The notes under the pieces: generated by a model
What the model was told of the DNA's origin: nothing
Seen by the model: only the letters and a program-made list of their open reading frames with translations
Databases searched by the model: none
DNA from: Tianweitania sp. UT-5YL-CI-8
GTDB lineage: Bacteria > Pseudomonadota > Alphaproteobacteria > Rhizobiales > Rhizobiaceae
Length of the DNA: 45,376 nucleotides
Assembly: GCF_030010215.1 (NCBI RefSeq)
Contig: NZ_JASCRR010000004.1
Coordinates: 138,822-184,197, forward strand
Direction of reading: 5' to 3'
Translations under genes and position numbers: made by a program
Shown: positions 25,783 through 35,600 of the stretch, piece by piece
How the letters are laid out: every line of letters starts with the position of its first letter
Position numbering within the stretch: position 1 is the first letter of the stretch

Positions 25783-27758
25783 GTCGCTGCGGCCGTCTTG
25801 CCAGGCTTGCGCCGCGCCGGTGCGCCGACGCGCAGGCGGCGGTCCATCAGCGAGGCGGTGCCGCCCGCCATCATCACCACGGCGCCGAGCCAGATCAGCG
25901 TCACCATCGGCTTGTACCAGATGCGGACCACGGCCGCGCCGTCGCCGGTCTCATCGCCAAGCGAGATATAGAGCTGGCTGAACCACAGCGTCTTGATGCC
26001 TGCTTCCGTGGTCGGCATTTGCCGGACCGGATAGAAGCGTTTGGCGGACACGATCTCGGCTGCCGGCGCTGCCGCTTCGTTCAGCAGCGTGAAGATGCCC
26101 TGGTCCTCGGTGAAGTTCGGGCCTCGAAATGGCCGCAGCCCCTCGAAGCGGATGGTGTTGCCCGCCACTTCGACCACCTGCTTGGGCTTCATCACCAGGA
26201 TCGCCTCGGTCTGGAAGGACAGCGCCCCAACCAGCCCCAGCGTCGTGACGCCGAGGCCGAGATGCGCCAGCGTCGTGCCGAAGACCGAGCGCGGCAGGCC
26301 GCGCAGCCTGCGCCACAGGACGTTGGCATCGACCGAACCCAACCCCGCCTTCAACGCCAGATCGGTCAGCGCGCCGATGATCAGCCACACGGCGAGCCCG
26401 ATGCCGACCGCGGCCAGAACCGTTTCGCCGTCGACGATAATCATCGTGCAGATCATGGCGAACAGAGCGGCGCCTGCGGCCGTCATCAGCCTCTGCGCAG
26501 CCGCGAATGCATCGCCGCGTTTCCAGGCGAGCAACGGCCCGAATGGGACCACCAGCAGCAGCGGCAGCATCACCGCACCGAAAGTCAGGTTGAAGAACGG
26601 CGCGCCGACCGAAATCTTGTCGCCCGAAATCGCTTCGACCAGCAACGGATACAGCGTTCCAATCAGCACGGTCGCCGTCGCCGTGGTCAGGAACAGGTTG
26701 TTGAGCACCAGCGCGCCTTCGCGCGAGATCGGCTGGAAAATCCCACCCTGCGTCAGGCTGGATGCGCGGAATGCGAACAGGGCCAGCGAACCGCCGATGA
26801 AAACGATCAGGATGCAGAGGATGAAGATGCCCCGGCTGGGGTCGGTTGCAAACGCATGGACGGATGTCAGCACACCGGAGCGCACCAGGAAGGTGCCCAG
26901 CAGCGACAGCGAAAAGGTCATGATGGCCAGAAGCAGCGTCCAGATCTTCAACGCCGAGCGCTTTTCCATGACGATCGCGGAATGCAGCAGGGCCGTGCCC
27001 GCCAGCCATGGCATGAAGGAGGCGTTCTCGACCGGATCCCAGAACCAGAAACCGCCCCAGCCGAGTTCGTAATAGGCCCAGTAGGACCCCATGGCGATGC
27101 CGCCGGTCAAGAAGATCCACGCGGCAAGCGTCCAGGGCCGCACCCAGCGCGCCCATGCGGCGTCGATACGGCCTTCGATCAGTGCTGCCACCGCGAAGGA
27201 AAAGCTGATGGAGAAGCCGACATAGCCTAGATAGAGCAGCGGCGGATGGATCGCGAGGCCGATATCCTGAAGGATCGGATTGAGATCCTGCCCTTCGAAC
27301 GGAGCCGGCGAAAGCCGCAGGAAGGGATTGGACGTCGCTAAGATGAAGAGCAGGAAGGCGGTGCCGATCCAGCCCTGCACGGCCAGCACGTTGGCCCGCA
27401 ACGTGGGGGGCAAGTTGGCGCCGAAGGCTGCGACCAGTGCACCGAAGAAGTTGAGGATCAGCACCCACAGCAGCATCGAACCTTCGTGATTGCCCCACAC
27501 GCCGGTGATCTTGAACAGCATCGGCTTGGCCGAGTGGGAGTTCTCCCACACATTCGCCACCGAGAAATCGGACTGCGCATAGGCGACGGTCAGTGCGGCA
27601 AACGACAGCAAGGTCAGGGCAAAGCCGGTGACGGCTGCGGTGCCGCCGATCTGCATCAGCCGCGTATCGCCGACGCGTGCGCCATAAAGCGGGACAACCG
27701 ACTGAACGAGCGCCAGCGTTAGGGCAAGCACAAGGGCGAAGTGACCGGTCTCGACCAT
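25779..27758 (-). CDS. ccmF: Cytochrome c heme lyase subunit CcmF/CycK
   Basis: The 659-residue integral membrane protein has about 14-15 helices and the heme-handling tryptophan-rich motif WGGFWFWDPVENASFMPWL. Conserved histidines lie in the flanking loops (for example in GNHEGSMLLW, AIHPPLLYLG and LLHSAIVMEK). With CcmH and CcmI it transfers heme from holo-CcmE to apocytochrome c. The start lies 8 bp after the ccmE stop. Rhizobial name cycK. In Rhizobium, mutations in cycHJKL abolish c-type cytochromes and impair symbiotic nitrogen fixation and iron uptake, according to published work I recall. Confidence 0.96.
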   Translation of the reverse strand: MVETGHFALVLALTLALVQSVVPLYGARVGDTRLMQIGGTAAVTGFALTLLSFAALTVAYAQSDFSVANVWENSHSAKPMLFKITGVWGNHEGSMLLWVLILNFFGALVAAFGANLPPTLRANVLAVQGWIGTAFLLFILATSNPFLRLSPAPFEGQDLNPILQDIGLAIHPPLLYLGYVGFSISFSFAVAALIEGRIDAAWARWVRPWTLAAWIFLTGGIAMGSYWAYYELGWGGFWFWDPVENASFMPWLAGTALLHSAIVMEKRSALKIWTLLLAIMTFSLSLLGTFLVRSGVLTSVHAFATDPSRGIFILCILIVFIGGSLALFAFRASSLTQGGIFQPISREGALVLNNLFLTTATATVLIGTLYPLLVEAISGDKISVGAPFFNLTFGAVMLPLLLVVPFGPLLAWKRGDAFAAAQRLMTAAGAALFAMICTMIIVDGETVLAAVGIGLAVWLIIGALTDLALKAGLGSVDANVLWRRLRGLPRSVFGTTLAHLGLGVTTLGLVGALSFQTEAILVMKPKQVVEVAGNTIRFEGLRPFRGPNFTEDQGIFTLLNEAAAPAAEIVSAKRFYPVRQMPTTEAGIKTLWFSQLYISLGDETGDGAAVVRIWYKPMVTLIWLGAVVMMAGGTASLMDRRLRVGAPARRKPGKTAAAT

Positions 27759-27766
27759 CGGGGTTC

Positions 27767-28207
27767 CTACTGCGTGGTTTCCTGCCAGACACCCTTGTCC
27801 TTGAGGCTGTCGGCCAGTTCTCGCGGCATGTAATTCTCGTCGTGCTTGGCAAGTACGCTGTCGGCCTTGAAGGTGCCGTCCGGCTCGAAGCTGCCTTCGG
27901 TGATCACGCCCTGCTCCTCACGAAAAAGATCGGGCAGAATGCCGGTATAGAAAACCTTGACCGAAGAGCCAGCATTGGTGACACCGAACGCAACATCCGT
28001 CCCTTGCCCCCGCACGATGGTGCCTTTTTCGATCAACCCGCCCAGCCGGATACGCTGTCCGGGCTGGAGATTGGCGGCCTGGAGTTCATTGGGAAGATAA
28101 AAATAGGAAGCCTTCTGCCCCAGCGCGTAAAAGGTCAGGCTTGTCGCAGCGCCCAGAAAAGCGAGAGCGCCGAAAATCACCGACAGGCGTTTTTGCTTGC
28201 GTGTCAT
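27767..28207 (-). CDS. ccmE: Heme chaperone CcmE/CycJ
   Basis: The 146-residue protein has an N-terminal membrane anchor (about 8-30) and an OB-fold periplasmic domain. It includes the covalent heme-binding histidine His122 in LAKHDENYMP and the axial-ligand region tyrosine Tyr126. It receives heme from CcmCD and hands it to CcmF. CcmABCD are not in this window. The start lies 6 bp after the ccmI stop. Confidence 0.95.
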   Translation of the reverse strand: MTRKQKRLSVIFGALAFLGAATSLTFYALGQKASYFYLPNELQAANLQPGQRIRLGGLIEKGTIVRGQGTDVAFGVTNAGSSVKVFYTGILPDLFREEQGVITEGSFEPDGTFKADSVLAKHDENYMPRELADSLKDKGVWQETTQ

Positions 28208-28213
28208 GCGACC

Positions 28214-29350
28214 TTACTCCGTCGCAACGAGGTTAAGGGTGGAGGCGAAAGCCGCGACCTTGCGGCCGCCCTCGCTGTCGACGCCGAGAGCTGCGAGCGA
28301 CCGCTTCAGCGCGTCACGCGCCTCGTCCGGTTTTCCGAGCACCATGTAGGAGCGGATCAGCCGCATCCAGCCGTCCGGATCGGCGGCATCGCTTCGCAAT
28401 TTCTGGTCGAGGCTGGCGACCATCTGCTCGATCATCGCCGAACGGTCCGCGCCCGACAGATTTTCCGCCGCCTCGACATCGACTTGCGACGGTCCCGGGG
28501 CAGCGTTCTGCACCGCGGACACCTCGCGCTGCTGCGTTGCGGCGATGGCTTCCTGCGCGGCTGTCTGCCAAGGCGAATCCGCCGGCATAAGCTGGCGCAT
28601 CTGCTGCCACGCTTCGACGGCCTCGGAATGCTTGCCTTCCTGCGCCAGCGCCATGGCCAGGTAATAGCGAGCCTTGGGAAAGTCCTTTTCGATCAGCAAC
28701 GCCCTTTCGAAAGCGGCCTGCGCGTCAGCCGACACCAGGCCGCCGCCCGCATTGGCGATGGCTTCGCCAAGGCCGGCTTCCCGTGCGGCGGTCGCGCCCG
28801 CAAGCCGGATCGTGTTGCGATAGGCGGTCACAGCGTCGCCGAAGCGTCCAATGCGCATATAGATCGGCGCCAGCACTTCCCAGCCGCGCGCATCGTCTGG
28901 ATTGGATGCAAGATGGGCTTCGGCGCGGCCGACCAGTTCCTCGACCGAATTGTCGCGCGGCTCCTCGGCCAAACGCGCCGCGAGCGGCTGCGACGGCACC
29001 GAAGGCGAGCCGATGCTGCCATAGACGCCCCAGCTGATGAGCGGCACGGCGAGCACGGCCAGGGCACCCAGCCACCGCGTCGGCCGCGAAACGGGCGCGC
29101 TCTTAGCCTTCCGCTGCTCGGCGTCGATCAGGATGATCCGCCGTCCGATCTCCGCGCGGGCCTGCTCGGCCTCTTCCTGGGCGATCAGCTTGCGCGCTAC
29201 GTCGCGGTCGACCTCGGCCAGCTGGTCGCGATAGACTTCCATGTCATGGCTGCCGGTTTCCGTCTCGGCCTTGCGCGCCAGAGGCAGAAGGATCGCAAGG
29301 CTCGCGCCGAACGTCAGCAGGGCGGCAATGATCCAGAACAGCATGCGCAT
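28214..29350 (-). CDS. ccmI: Cytochrome c biogenesis protein CcmI/CycH
   Basis: The 378-residue protein has two transmembrane helices (about 3-23 and 93-111) joined by a cytoplasmic, charged, coiled-coil-like segment. A periplasmic C-terminal region with tetratricopeptide-type repeats follows (DDARGWEVLAPIYMRIGRF, DFPKARYYLAMALAQEGK, DPDGWMRLIRSYMVLGKP). CcmI binds the apocytochrome C terminus and delivers it to the heme lyase. It is the first gene of the operon. ATG 29350 is followed by a second ATG two codons later, either of which could serve as start. Confidence 0.92.
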   Translation of the reverse strand: MRMLFWIIAALLTFGASLAILLPLARKAETETGSHDMEVYRDQLAEVDRDVARKLIAQEEAEQARAEIGRRIILIDAEQRKAKSAPVSRPTRWLGALAVLAVPLISWGVYGSIGSPSVPSQPLAARLAEEPRDNSVEELVGRAEAHLASNPDDARGWEVLAPIYMRIGRFGDAVTAYRNTIRLAGATAAREAGLGEAIANAGGGLVSADAQAAFERALLIEKDFPKARYYLAMALAQEGKHSEAVEAWQQMRQLMPADSPWQTAAQEAIAATQQREVSAVQNAAPGPSQVDVEAAENLSGADRSAMIEQMVASLDQKLRSDAADPDGWMRLIRSYMVLGKPDEARDALKRSLAALGVDSEGGRKVAAFASTLNLVATE

Positions 29351-29446
29351 CTCTTAATGGCGACGCTTCGGCCTGCCAATGTCGGCAAGCTGCGGCTTAT
29401 TGCCTGTCTTACAAGGCTTTTTGCTGTTTTCACGACGAGATAACGC

Positions 29447-29881
29447 TTAATTGAGCAGCGACCAGCTTCCATCCGGGTTGCGGCAGGCCGTGCCGCGTGC
29501 GGTGGAAACCGCTGCCGTCGAGTTGACCGTCTGGGTATATTGCCGGCAATCCTGCGAGCCGACGCGATAGGGCTGCAGCGCAACCACCTGTCCCGTGCGT
29601 CCCGACGATCCCGACCATGTCACGAGCTGGCTGGCCTGCGCATATTCCAGCGCCCGATACTCCGCCGCCAGCGCGGATCGCCGATCCGAATCGCTGAGCC
29701 CGCTGCCGATCTGGCCGCCGATGAGCCCGCCATTCAGCGACCTGATGATGCTGGCCGAGACGTTGTTTTCGGCGGACTCAGCGCCCGGGGTCAGCGCGCC
29801 GACCACGCCGCTCGTCGTGCTGCAGCCGGCAAGGGCGAGCAGAGCGAAAGCCACAACGATCTTGATTCTAACTGCCGTCAT
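29447..29881 (-). CDS. Surface lipoprotein of the 17-kDa antigen / RT0821-Lpp0805 type
   Basis: The 144-residue protein has a lipoprotein signal (residues 1-19) with the lipobox LALAGC and lipidated Cys20. The mature part holds a glycine-rich segment, SLNGGLIGGQIGSGL, typical of the glycine-zipper 17-kDa antigens. The C-terminal domain resembles the RT0821/Lpp0805 surface family (DCRQYTQTV, TACRNPDGSWSLL). It probably sits in the outer membrane. Starts further upstream (29911, 29962) are possible but would put extra polar residues before the lipoprotein signal. It lies 94 bp after feuQ, with a palindrome in the gap. Confidence 0.8.
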   Translation of the reverse strand: MTAVRIKIVVAFALLALAGCSTTSGVVGALTPGAESAENNVSASIIRSLNGGLIGGQIGSGLSDSDRRSALAAEYRALEYAQASQLVTWSGSSGRTGQVVALQPYRVGSQDCRQYTQTVNSTAAVSTARGTACRNPDGSWSLLN

Positions 29882-29929
29882 CGGTGTCGAACTCTGGTCC
29901 ATCATGGACATGATATTGGTTACGTCAGC

Positions 29930-29943
29930 TGTTTGACCAAACA
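29930..29943. promoter_or_regulatory. Palindrome TGTTTG-AC-CAAACA upstream of the surface lipoprotein
   Basis: Two 6-bp arms form an inverted repeat with a 2-bp centre, 49 bp upstream of the lipoprotein start and inside the gap after feuQ. The position fits a repressor or activator site for the lipoprotein gene, but no known consensus is recognised. Confidence 0.35.
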
Positions 29944-29975
29944 TTGGCTGCTTAGAGCCCAAAACCCAGCGATTT

Positions 29976-31367
29976 TCAATGACCGCCTTTCAGCTGCACA
30001 GTCGCTTTCAGCCCGCCGAGCTGCGAGCGGTCCAGCGTCAGCACGCCGCCATATTCTTTCACCAGGTCGCCGACGATCGCCAAGCCGAGCCCGGTGCCGG
30101 GCTTGGTCTCGTCCAACCGTCTTCCGCGCTGCAGAGCCTCGCGGGCTTTTTCCTCGGGAATGCCCGGCCCATCGTCCTCGATGACGATGGAAAACAGCGA
30201 TGCGCCTTCCGGATCGTCGTTGAGGACGACCGATACCGCCACCGCGCTCTTCGACCACTTCATGGCGTTCTCGAGGAGGTTGCCGACAATTTCCTCCAGG
30301 TCCTCGCGCTCGCCGGCGAAAATCACGTCCGTGGCCGGCATTTCGAACGACAGATCCTTGTCAGCGCTCAGCTTGCGCATCACCCGAACCATCCGCTCCA
30401 TCAGCGGACCGACCGGCGTGCGGTAGACGACGCTTTCGCGTTGCGCCGCCATGCGGGCGCGTTGCAGATAATGGTCGATCTGCTTCTGCATCGCCGAGGC
30501 CTGGTCGACGATCAGATCGCCCTGCCTGCCGCCAAGCGCCCTGCCCTCGTTGAGCAGCACCGCCAGCGGCGTCTTCAGCGAATGCGCCAGATTGCCGACC
30601 TGCGTTCGCGACCGTTCGACGATGCGCCGGTTGTTCTCGATCAGGGCGTTGGTTTCATTGGCGAGCGGTTCGATCTCGACCGGAAACTTGCCGTCCAGCC
30701 TTTGCGCCGTGCCCTCGCGGACCATGGCGAGCGCGCTGCGTACGCGGTTCAGCGGCCGCAAGCCCAGCAGAATGGCAACGGCGTTGATCCCGATCATGCC
30801 AAGGCCGAACAGCGAGAGATAGAAGGCGAGCCTGCCTTCGAACACCTCGATTTCCGACTCCAGTTCCGAGCGGTTTCCCATAACCCGAAAGCGGGCGATG
30901 TTGTTCTGCGCGCCCAGCACGAACTCGCTTTCCAGCACCTCGATCTCCTCGCCGACGATGCCCTCGGTGCGATAGCTGCGCTGGAACTGCCGGTTGAAGG
31001 CGACTTCTCCGGCACCGGGCGAGAAGATCGGCTCGGTCATCGAGGACGAGCGCAACTGCCCCGTCAGCTCGGGCGATACCGGATCGACCGACCAGTACCA
31101 GCCGGAATTCGGTTCCGAGAACCTGAGATCGCCGAGATCGGGAGAGCCGATCAGCGCGCCACCGTCGGAAACGCTCACCGACCCGATCAAATTGAACAGA
31201 TGCGCCGACAACAGGCTTTCAAAGCCGCGTTCGCTCGCCTGACGGTACAGCGCGCTGATCACCGTGAAGATAACGAAAAACGCCACGATCGCCCAGACCG
31301 TGGAAAAGGCGATGACCCGAAAGGCCAGCGAGCGCGGACCGAGGTTGAAGGAGAAGGACCGCCACAC
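29976..31367 (-). CDS. feuQ: FeuQ-like sensor histidine kinase
   Basis: The 463-residue kinase has transmembrane helices at about 15-40 and 180-202 with a 140-residue periplasmic sensor between them. A HAMP segment follows, then the H-box VGNLAHSLKTPLAVLLNEGR with His262 (the AHSLKTP form seen in PhoQ-type kinases), and a HATPase domain (NLLENAMKWSKSA, EDDGPGIP, GTGLGLAIVGDLV). Context identifies it as FeuQ: it follows a FeuP-like regulator and lies next to the ccmIEFH operon, an arrangement reported for Rhizobium leguminosarum. In Sinorhizobium FeuPQ controls cyclic glucan export and osmoadaptation. The start is GTG, 13 bp after the feuP stop, with only a weak ribosome binding site. Confidence 0.8.
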   Translation of the reverse strand: MWRSFSFNLGPRSLAFRVIAFSTVWAIVAFFVIFTVISALYRQASERGFESLLSAHLFNLIGSVSVSDGGALIGSPDLGDLRFSEPNSGWYWSVDPVSPELTGQLRSSSMTEPIFSPGAGEVAFNRQFQRSYRTEGIVGEEIEVLESEFVLGAQNNIARFRVMGNRSELESEIEVFEGRLAFYLSLFGLGMIGINAVAILLGLRPLNRVRSALAMVREGTAQRLDGKFPVEIEPLANETNALIENNRRIVERSRTQVGNLAHSLKTPLAVLLNEGRALGGRQGDLIVDQASAMQKQIDHYLQRARMAAQRESVVYRTPVGPLMERMVRVMRKLSADKDLSFEMPATDVIFAGEREDLEEIVGNLLENAMKWSKSAVAVSVVLNDDPEGASLFSIVIEDDGPGIPEEKAREALQRGRRLDETKPGTGLGLAIVGDLVKEYGGVLTLDRSQLGGLKATVQLKGGH

Positions 31368-31380
31368 CGCGCTCGACCGG

Positions 31381-32046
31381 CTACGCTTGCGGTTCGCGCA
31401 TGCGATAGCCCATGCCGCGCACCGTCTCGATCATGTCGATCCCCATCTTCTTGCGCAGACGGCCGACAAAAACCTCGATCGTATTGGAATCGCGGTCGAA
31501 ATCCTGGTCGTAGAGATGCTCCACCAGTTCGGTGCGGGACACGACCTGGTCCATGTGATGCATCAGATAGGCGAGCAGCCGGAATTCGTGCGAAGTCAGC
31601 TTCAGCGGCACGCCGTTGACGTCGGCTTTCGAAGCTTTTGTATCGAGCCGCAGCGGCCCGCAGGAGAGCTCCGACGACGCGTGACCGGCAGCACGTCGGA
31701 TCAACGCACGCAGCCGCGCCATGACTTCCTCGATATGGAAAGGCTTGGCGACATAATCGTCGGCGCCAGCATCGATGCCGGCCACCTTGTCGCTCCATCG
31801 GTCGCGCGCCGTCAGCATCAGCACCGGCATCTTGCGGCCGCCGCGCCGCCAGCGCTCGACCACGCTGATGCCGTCCATCTGCGGCAGGCCGATGTCGAGA
31901 ATGACGGCGTCATAGGGCTCGGTATCGCCAAGGAAGTGACCTTCCTCGCCGTCAAACGCCTTGTCGACGACGTAACCCGCGTCGGCCAGCGCTTCCGAAA
32001 GCTGCCGATTGAGCTCCTTGTCGTCCTCGACCACCAGAATTCTCAT
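31381..32046 (-). CDS. feuP: FeuP-like OmpR-family response regulator
   Basis: The 221-residue regulator has a receiver domain (VEDD at 6-9, phospho-acceptor Asp51 in ILDIGLPQMDG, Lys in VAKPFHIEEV) and a winged-helix DNA-binding domain ending VGRLRKKMGIDMIETVRGM. It belongs to the PhoP subgroup and closely matches my memory of rhizobial FeuP. The start is fixed by the family-typical MRILVVEDD. It lies 46 bp after feuN and 13 bp before feuQ, so the three form an operon. A PhoP-box-like direct repeat before feuN suggests autoregulation. Confidence 0.85.
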   Translation of the reverse strand: MRILVVEDDKELNRQLSEALADAGYVVDKAFDGEEGHFLGDTEPYDAVILDIGLPQMDGISVVERWRRGGRKMPVLMLTARDRWSDKVAGIDAGADDYVAKPFHIEEVMARLRALIRRAAGHASSELSCGPLRLDTKASKADVNGVPLKLTSHEFRLLAYLMHHMDQVVSRTELVEHLYDQDFDRDSNTIEVFVGRLRKKMGIDMIETVRGMGYRMREPQA

Positions 32047-32092
32047 GCCGTCTTCATCCCGTTCTGCGCGCTGTCCAAACCGTTCTACGCCG

Positions 32093-32395
32093 TCAGTTCG
32101 CGGGAACCACGAACTCGGCGCGGCGCGGCCGCTCGCCGTCCCGGCCGGGCACGAGCACGACGATGACGCAGACGGTCTGCCCGCCCCTGTTCTGGGCGGT
32201 GGCCCGGGCGAGCTGGCCGCCATTCTGCGCGGCGACCTGCTGGCCGATGGCATAGCAGTCGCCGGCAACCTGCACGACGAACTCCTGGGCCTGGGGCTTG
32301 GCCGGCATCGGAGCGGCGAAAGACTGGGAAACGGCCAGTCCGCCGACACAAACGGCGGCAATCGCGCGGGTGAGGAAGGAGCGAAGCGTTTTCAT
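32093..32395 (-). CDS. feuN: FeuN-like small periplasmic protein
   Basis: The 100-residue protein has a signal peptide (1-27, SFA before APMP) and a small mature domain with two cysteines, Cys47 and Cys76, that could form a disulfide. It ends VCVIVVLVPGRDGERPRR. Its position directly before feuP and feuQ is that of FeuN, a small periplasmic inhibitor of FeuQ described in Sinorhizobium meliloti. The match is by size, location and export, so the name is an inference. The ATG at 32395 is chosen because it gives a standard signal peptide; a TTG two codons earlier is less likely. Confidence 0.7.
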   Translation of the reverse strand: MKTLRSFLTRAIAAVCVGGLAVSQSFAAPMPAKPQAQEFVVQVAGDCYAIGQQVAAQNGGQLARATAQNRGGQTVCVIVVLVPGRDGERPRRAEFVVPAN

Positions 32396-32419
32396 ACCCA
32401 ACGTCTAACGTATCCCCCC

Positions 32420-32436
32420 TGAACATGAAATGAACG
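32420..32436 (-). promoter_or_regulatory. PhoP-box-like direct repeat upstream of feuN
   Basis: On the minus strand, CGTTCA-TTTCA-TGTTCA gives two nGTTCA hexamers with an 11-bp period, the geometry of PhoP/OmpR-type operators (compare nGTTTA-N5-nGTTTA). It lies 25-41 bp upstream of the feuN start and is a candidate FeuP autoregulatory site. Confidence 0.45.
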
Positions 32437-32470
32437 CATCGCACAGCCGTCCTTCATAAGCCCCTCAGAG

Positions 32471-32677
32471 TCACCCGATCCGGTCACGCGCGGTGACGCG
32501 GCCCCAGATCGCGATGGCCCCTGCAACGGCGACAACGGCCTGCACGGTGGCATCCGTCAGCATCGATTGGTCCGCCCCGTCCACCGTCATGCCGAGCATC
32601 CCCATGATGCCTATGACGAGGCTGACGATGGAGGCCCAGATGGTGCGGGAAACATACCAGGGTTTCAAGTCGTTCAT
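32471..32677 (-). CDS. Holin-like small membrane protein at the end of the GTA cluster
   Basis: The 68-residue protein starts NDLKPWYVSRTIWAS and has two hydrophobic segments (about 12-32 and 43-60) with a basic C terminus, the layout of small class II holins. A good ribosome binding site (AAGGAAA) precedes the ATG. It follows gp15 by 17 bp on the same strand and precedes feuN by 75 bp. In R. capsulatus the lysis genes are away from the structural cluster, so a holin candidate here would be a lineage difference. The function is inferred from size, topology and place only. Confidence 0.7.
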   Translation of the reverse strand: MNDLKPWYVSRTIWASIVSLVIGIMGMLGMTVDGADQSMLTDATVQAVVAVAGAIAIWGRVTARDRIG

Positions 32678-32694
32678 GGTTTTTCCTTTCGTTC

Positions 32695-35600
32695 TCAGAC
32701 AGAAATCCGCAGCGTGGCCGGCAAACCCCAGCCCACCGCTGCACTCCATTGCTCGACAGTCACGACTGCTGCATCCGACACAGGAAAATCCGCACCGATG
32801 TCGGCGGCGGCATAGATCCAGGATGGCTCCGCAATCACCGCCGACCGTTTCTTCGTGCCGTCCACTGTCGCGACGCGCACGCGATATTCCTCGCGCACCT
32901 CGCCCAGGGGCACCTCGGCTGCGGTCCAGTTGTCGGCATCGACGCGGCTGCGCCGGATCCAGTCGAATGCGATGGCCCCGCCGGCCTGCGGCGTTGCGGA
33001 AAGATGCGCTGGCGCCAACGGCATCAACGGCCTCAGCCCGCCGGTCTCGGCGCGCGTGACGAAATGCCTGCCTTCGATCGGCACCCCCGCCGGACCGATG
33101 CGCCACTTCAAGTCAAGCCCGACTTCCCCCGCCAGCAACCCAGCCGGCGCGATGGCATCGTCGAGCACAACCACATCCGCGCCGCTCAGTGCGCCCGAGG
33201 CCATGGCGTCTTCCGTGCCAAGCTGCCCGCGCAGCAGTCCAGTGAGCCGCCAGATATCCGGCGACACCTCCTCCGCGTGCTCGAATTGCAAGACCTCCCA
33301 GACCCCGTTCACTGACCTCATCGCCAAGGCGTTCGCGCCATTGAGAAGCTGCGCCCGGCTGACGCTCATAAGCTCGGCGTCGAACATCTCCACCGTCAGC
33401 GCAGCGGATCGATCCGGCCGGCCCGAAAACAATCCCGGCGCCAGCGCCTCGGTCAGGCGCCCGACGCTTGCCTTGCGCGTCACCTGTCCTCGAACGGCAA
33501 AACCGCTCGTCTCCGGCGACACCAGAACCGCCTGCGTCCGCCACGGTCGCTGATAAATCGCCAGGCGAAACTGGTCGAGCGGCTCGTCCGACCCCGCGCC
33601 CAACGGCAGGTCGAGAAATAGCACATGCGGACGCCCCGCGAGAACGGTCGGCGCCGTCGATCCGGCTTCACCGGACGTCCACGGAACCGGCGCGGTCCGC
33701 ACGATCTCGCTTGCCTGGACCCGCCGCGTCAGTCCGTCCTCGACCTGCGTGATCAGAAAATCGCGTCCGTCCAGCCGCCCCGGCAGACGCACCAGCGCAC
33801 CGGGCACGAGGTCGTCGCGCGGACCGGCCACAGCGAAACTCAATTGCTCGCGCCGCGCGCGGTTGCGCTGCAGCCATTCATCCGCCAGCGCTGCCGCCTG
33901 CCCCGCCTCCAGCGTTCCAGGCAGGCTGAGCCCTGCCTGCGCGCCGGTCTGCGCCACACGACGGCTTCGGGCCGACCCTGCCTGATGATCCTTCATCGGA
34001 TCGCGAAAATTCAGGATCGCTTCCACCGGCAGATCGCTGTCGGCAACGCGGCTCAGTTCGAGAATCGTCGCGTCGCCCTCGACTACAAGTTCGTCGACGT
34101 CGACCGGCTCGCCCGCGCTGGCCGCCTGCCGGAACAGCAGTCCCTCCGGCTGCTCCAGAACAGCCAGGTCGAACAGTTCCTGGAGCGGCTCCAGCGTCGC
34201 GCGCACCGATGCCGGATCGCCGACCACATAGCCCTGCACAGTACCCTCGACGCCGCTCACATCCGCTTTCGCCAGGCCATGGTCGCCCAGCACGGCATTG
34301 ATGACATCGCCCACCGCGACGCCCGACGCCCTGCCATTGAGCCAATGGCCAAGCTGCCAGTTGCCCGCATCCGCCCAGCTGTCCTGCAACAGGGGAAAGG
34401 CCGGAAACGGCCGCGCATCCCAGGCCCAGATGTAGCAGCGCGAGGCCTCGACCATGCGCCCCGCATAGACGTCCGAAGCTGGGTTGGCGGCATCGGAAAA
34501 TCCGTCCGCCGCAGCGTCCCAGTGGCCGAGATGCGCCTGGAGAAACCGCTGCGCCGCCGTGTCGCTGCGGCCACCGCTGGAAAAATACGGAACTGCGTTT
34601 TCGACCGATTTCGGGTCGGGAAACACATTGGGTTGGTTCGGACCCTTGTCGACGGCAGGGCATCCGAGTTCGGTAAACCAGATCGGCTTTCCCCTTGGCT
34701 GCCAGGCTGTCGGCGACGCTGCCTCCACGCCGTCATTGCGGTCGTGATGCGGGTTCGACCACCAGTTCACCATATCCTTGTAGCGATAGACCCAGGGCTT
34801 GCCGTAAGCACCGTCGGTGATCGCGGTGCGGTCTCGGTTCAGCCGTGCTTCCGCACTTGCATAAAACCAGTCAAAGCCCTCGCCGCCGTCAATTCCCGCA
34901 CCGAGCCCCGCCAGATCGTAAGGCGAGGCAAAACCATCGGGATTGCCTCCGGCATGGTCGGCATCGCGCCAATCCGAAAGCGGCATGTAGTTGTCGATGC
35001 CCACCGCATCGATCTCGGGATGCGACCACAGCGGATCGAGGTGAAACATCACGTCGCCGCTGCCGTCCTGCGGATGATGGCCGAAATACTCGCTCCAGTC
35101 CGCCCCATAGGTCAGCTTGGTCTGCGCGCCGAGAATGCCGCGCACGTCGTCAGCCAGCGCGCACAACGCCTCCACGAAGGGAAACGCGCCGGTCTCGTCG
35201 CGCAGCGTCGTCAGTCCGCGCAGCTCGGCGCCGATCAGGAACGCATCGACCCCGCCCGCTGCTTCGGCAAGATGAGCGTTGTGCAGCACGAAGCGGCGAT
35301 AGCCCCAATCCCCCGCCCCCGAGCCGCAGAACGCCTCGATCTGGTCGCGCGCCAACGCCGTCTTGTCGGCGTTCCCCGGCTGCAAAGGCGCTGGATCGCA
35401 TGTAATGCGCCCGCGCCAGGGATAAGCCGGCTGCGTTCCCTCGCCATAAGGGTCCGGCAAGTTGGTGTCAGCCGGAACGTCCATCATGATGAAAGGATAA
35501 AACGTAACCTTCAGACCCCGCGAACGGATTTCCGCGATGGCCTGCTTCACGCTCTGATCCGACGGCGTGCCGCCATAGGCAGGCCCGCCATCATGCGTCG

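Noticed and set aside
29388-29424. Plus-strand GCCT...AGGC hairpin followed by a T-run near the ccmI start
   Set aside because: The stem is only about 4 bp and no plus-strand gene precedes it; it could be chance.
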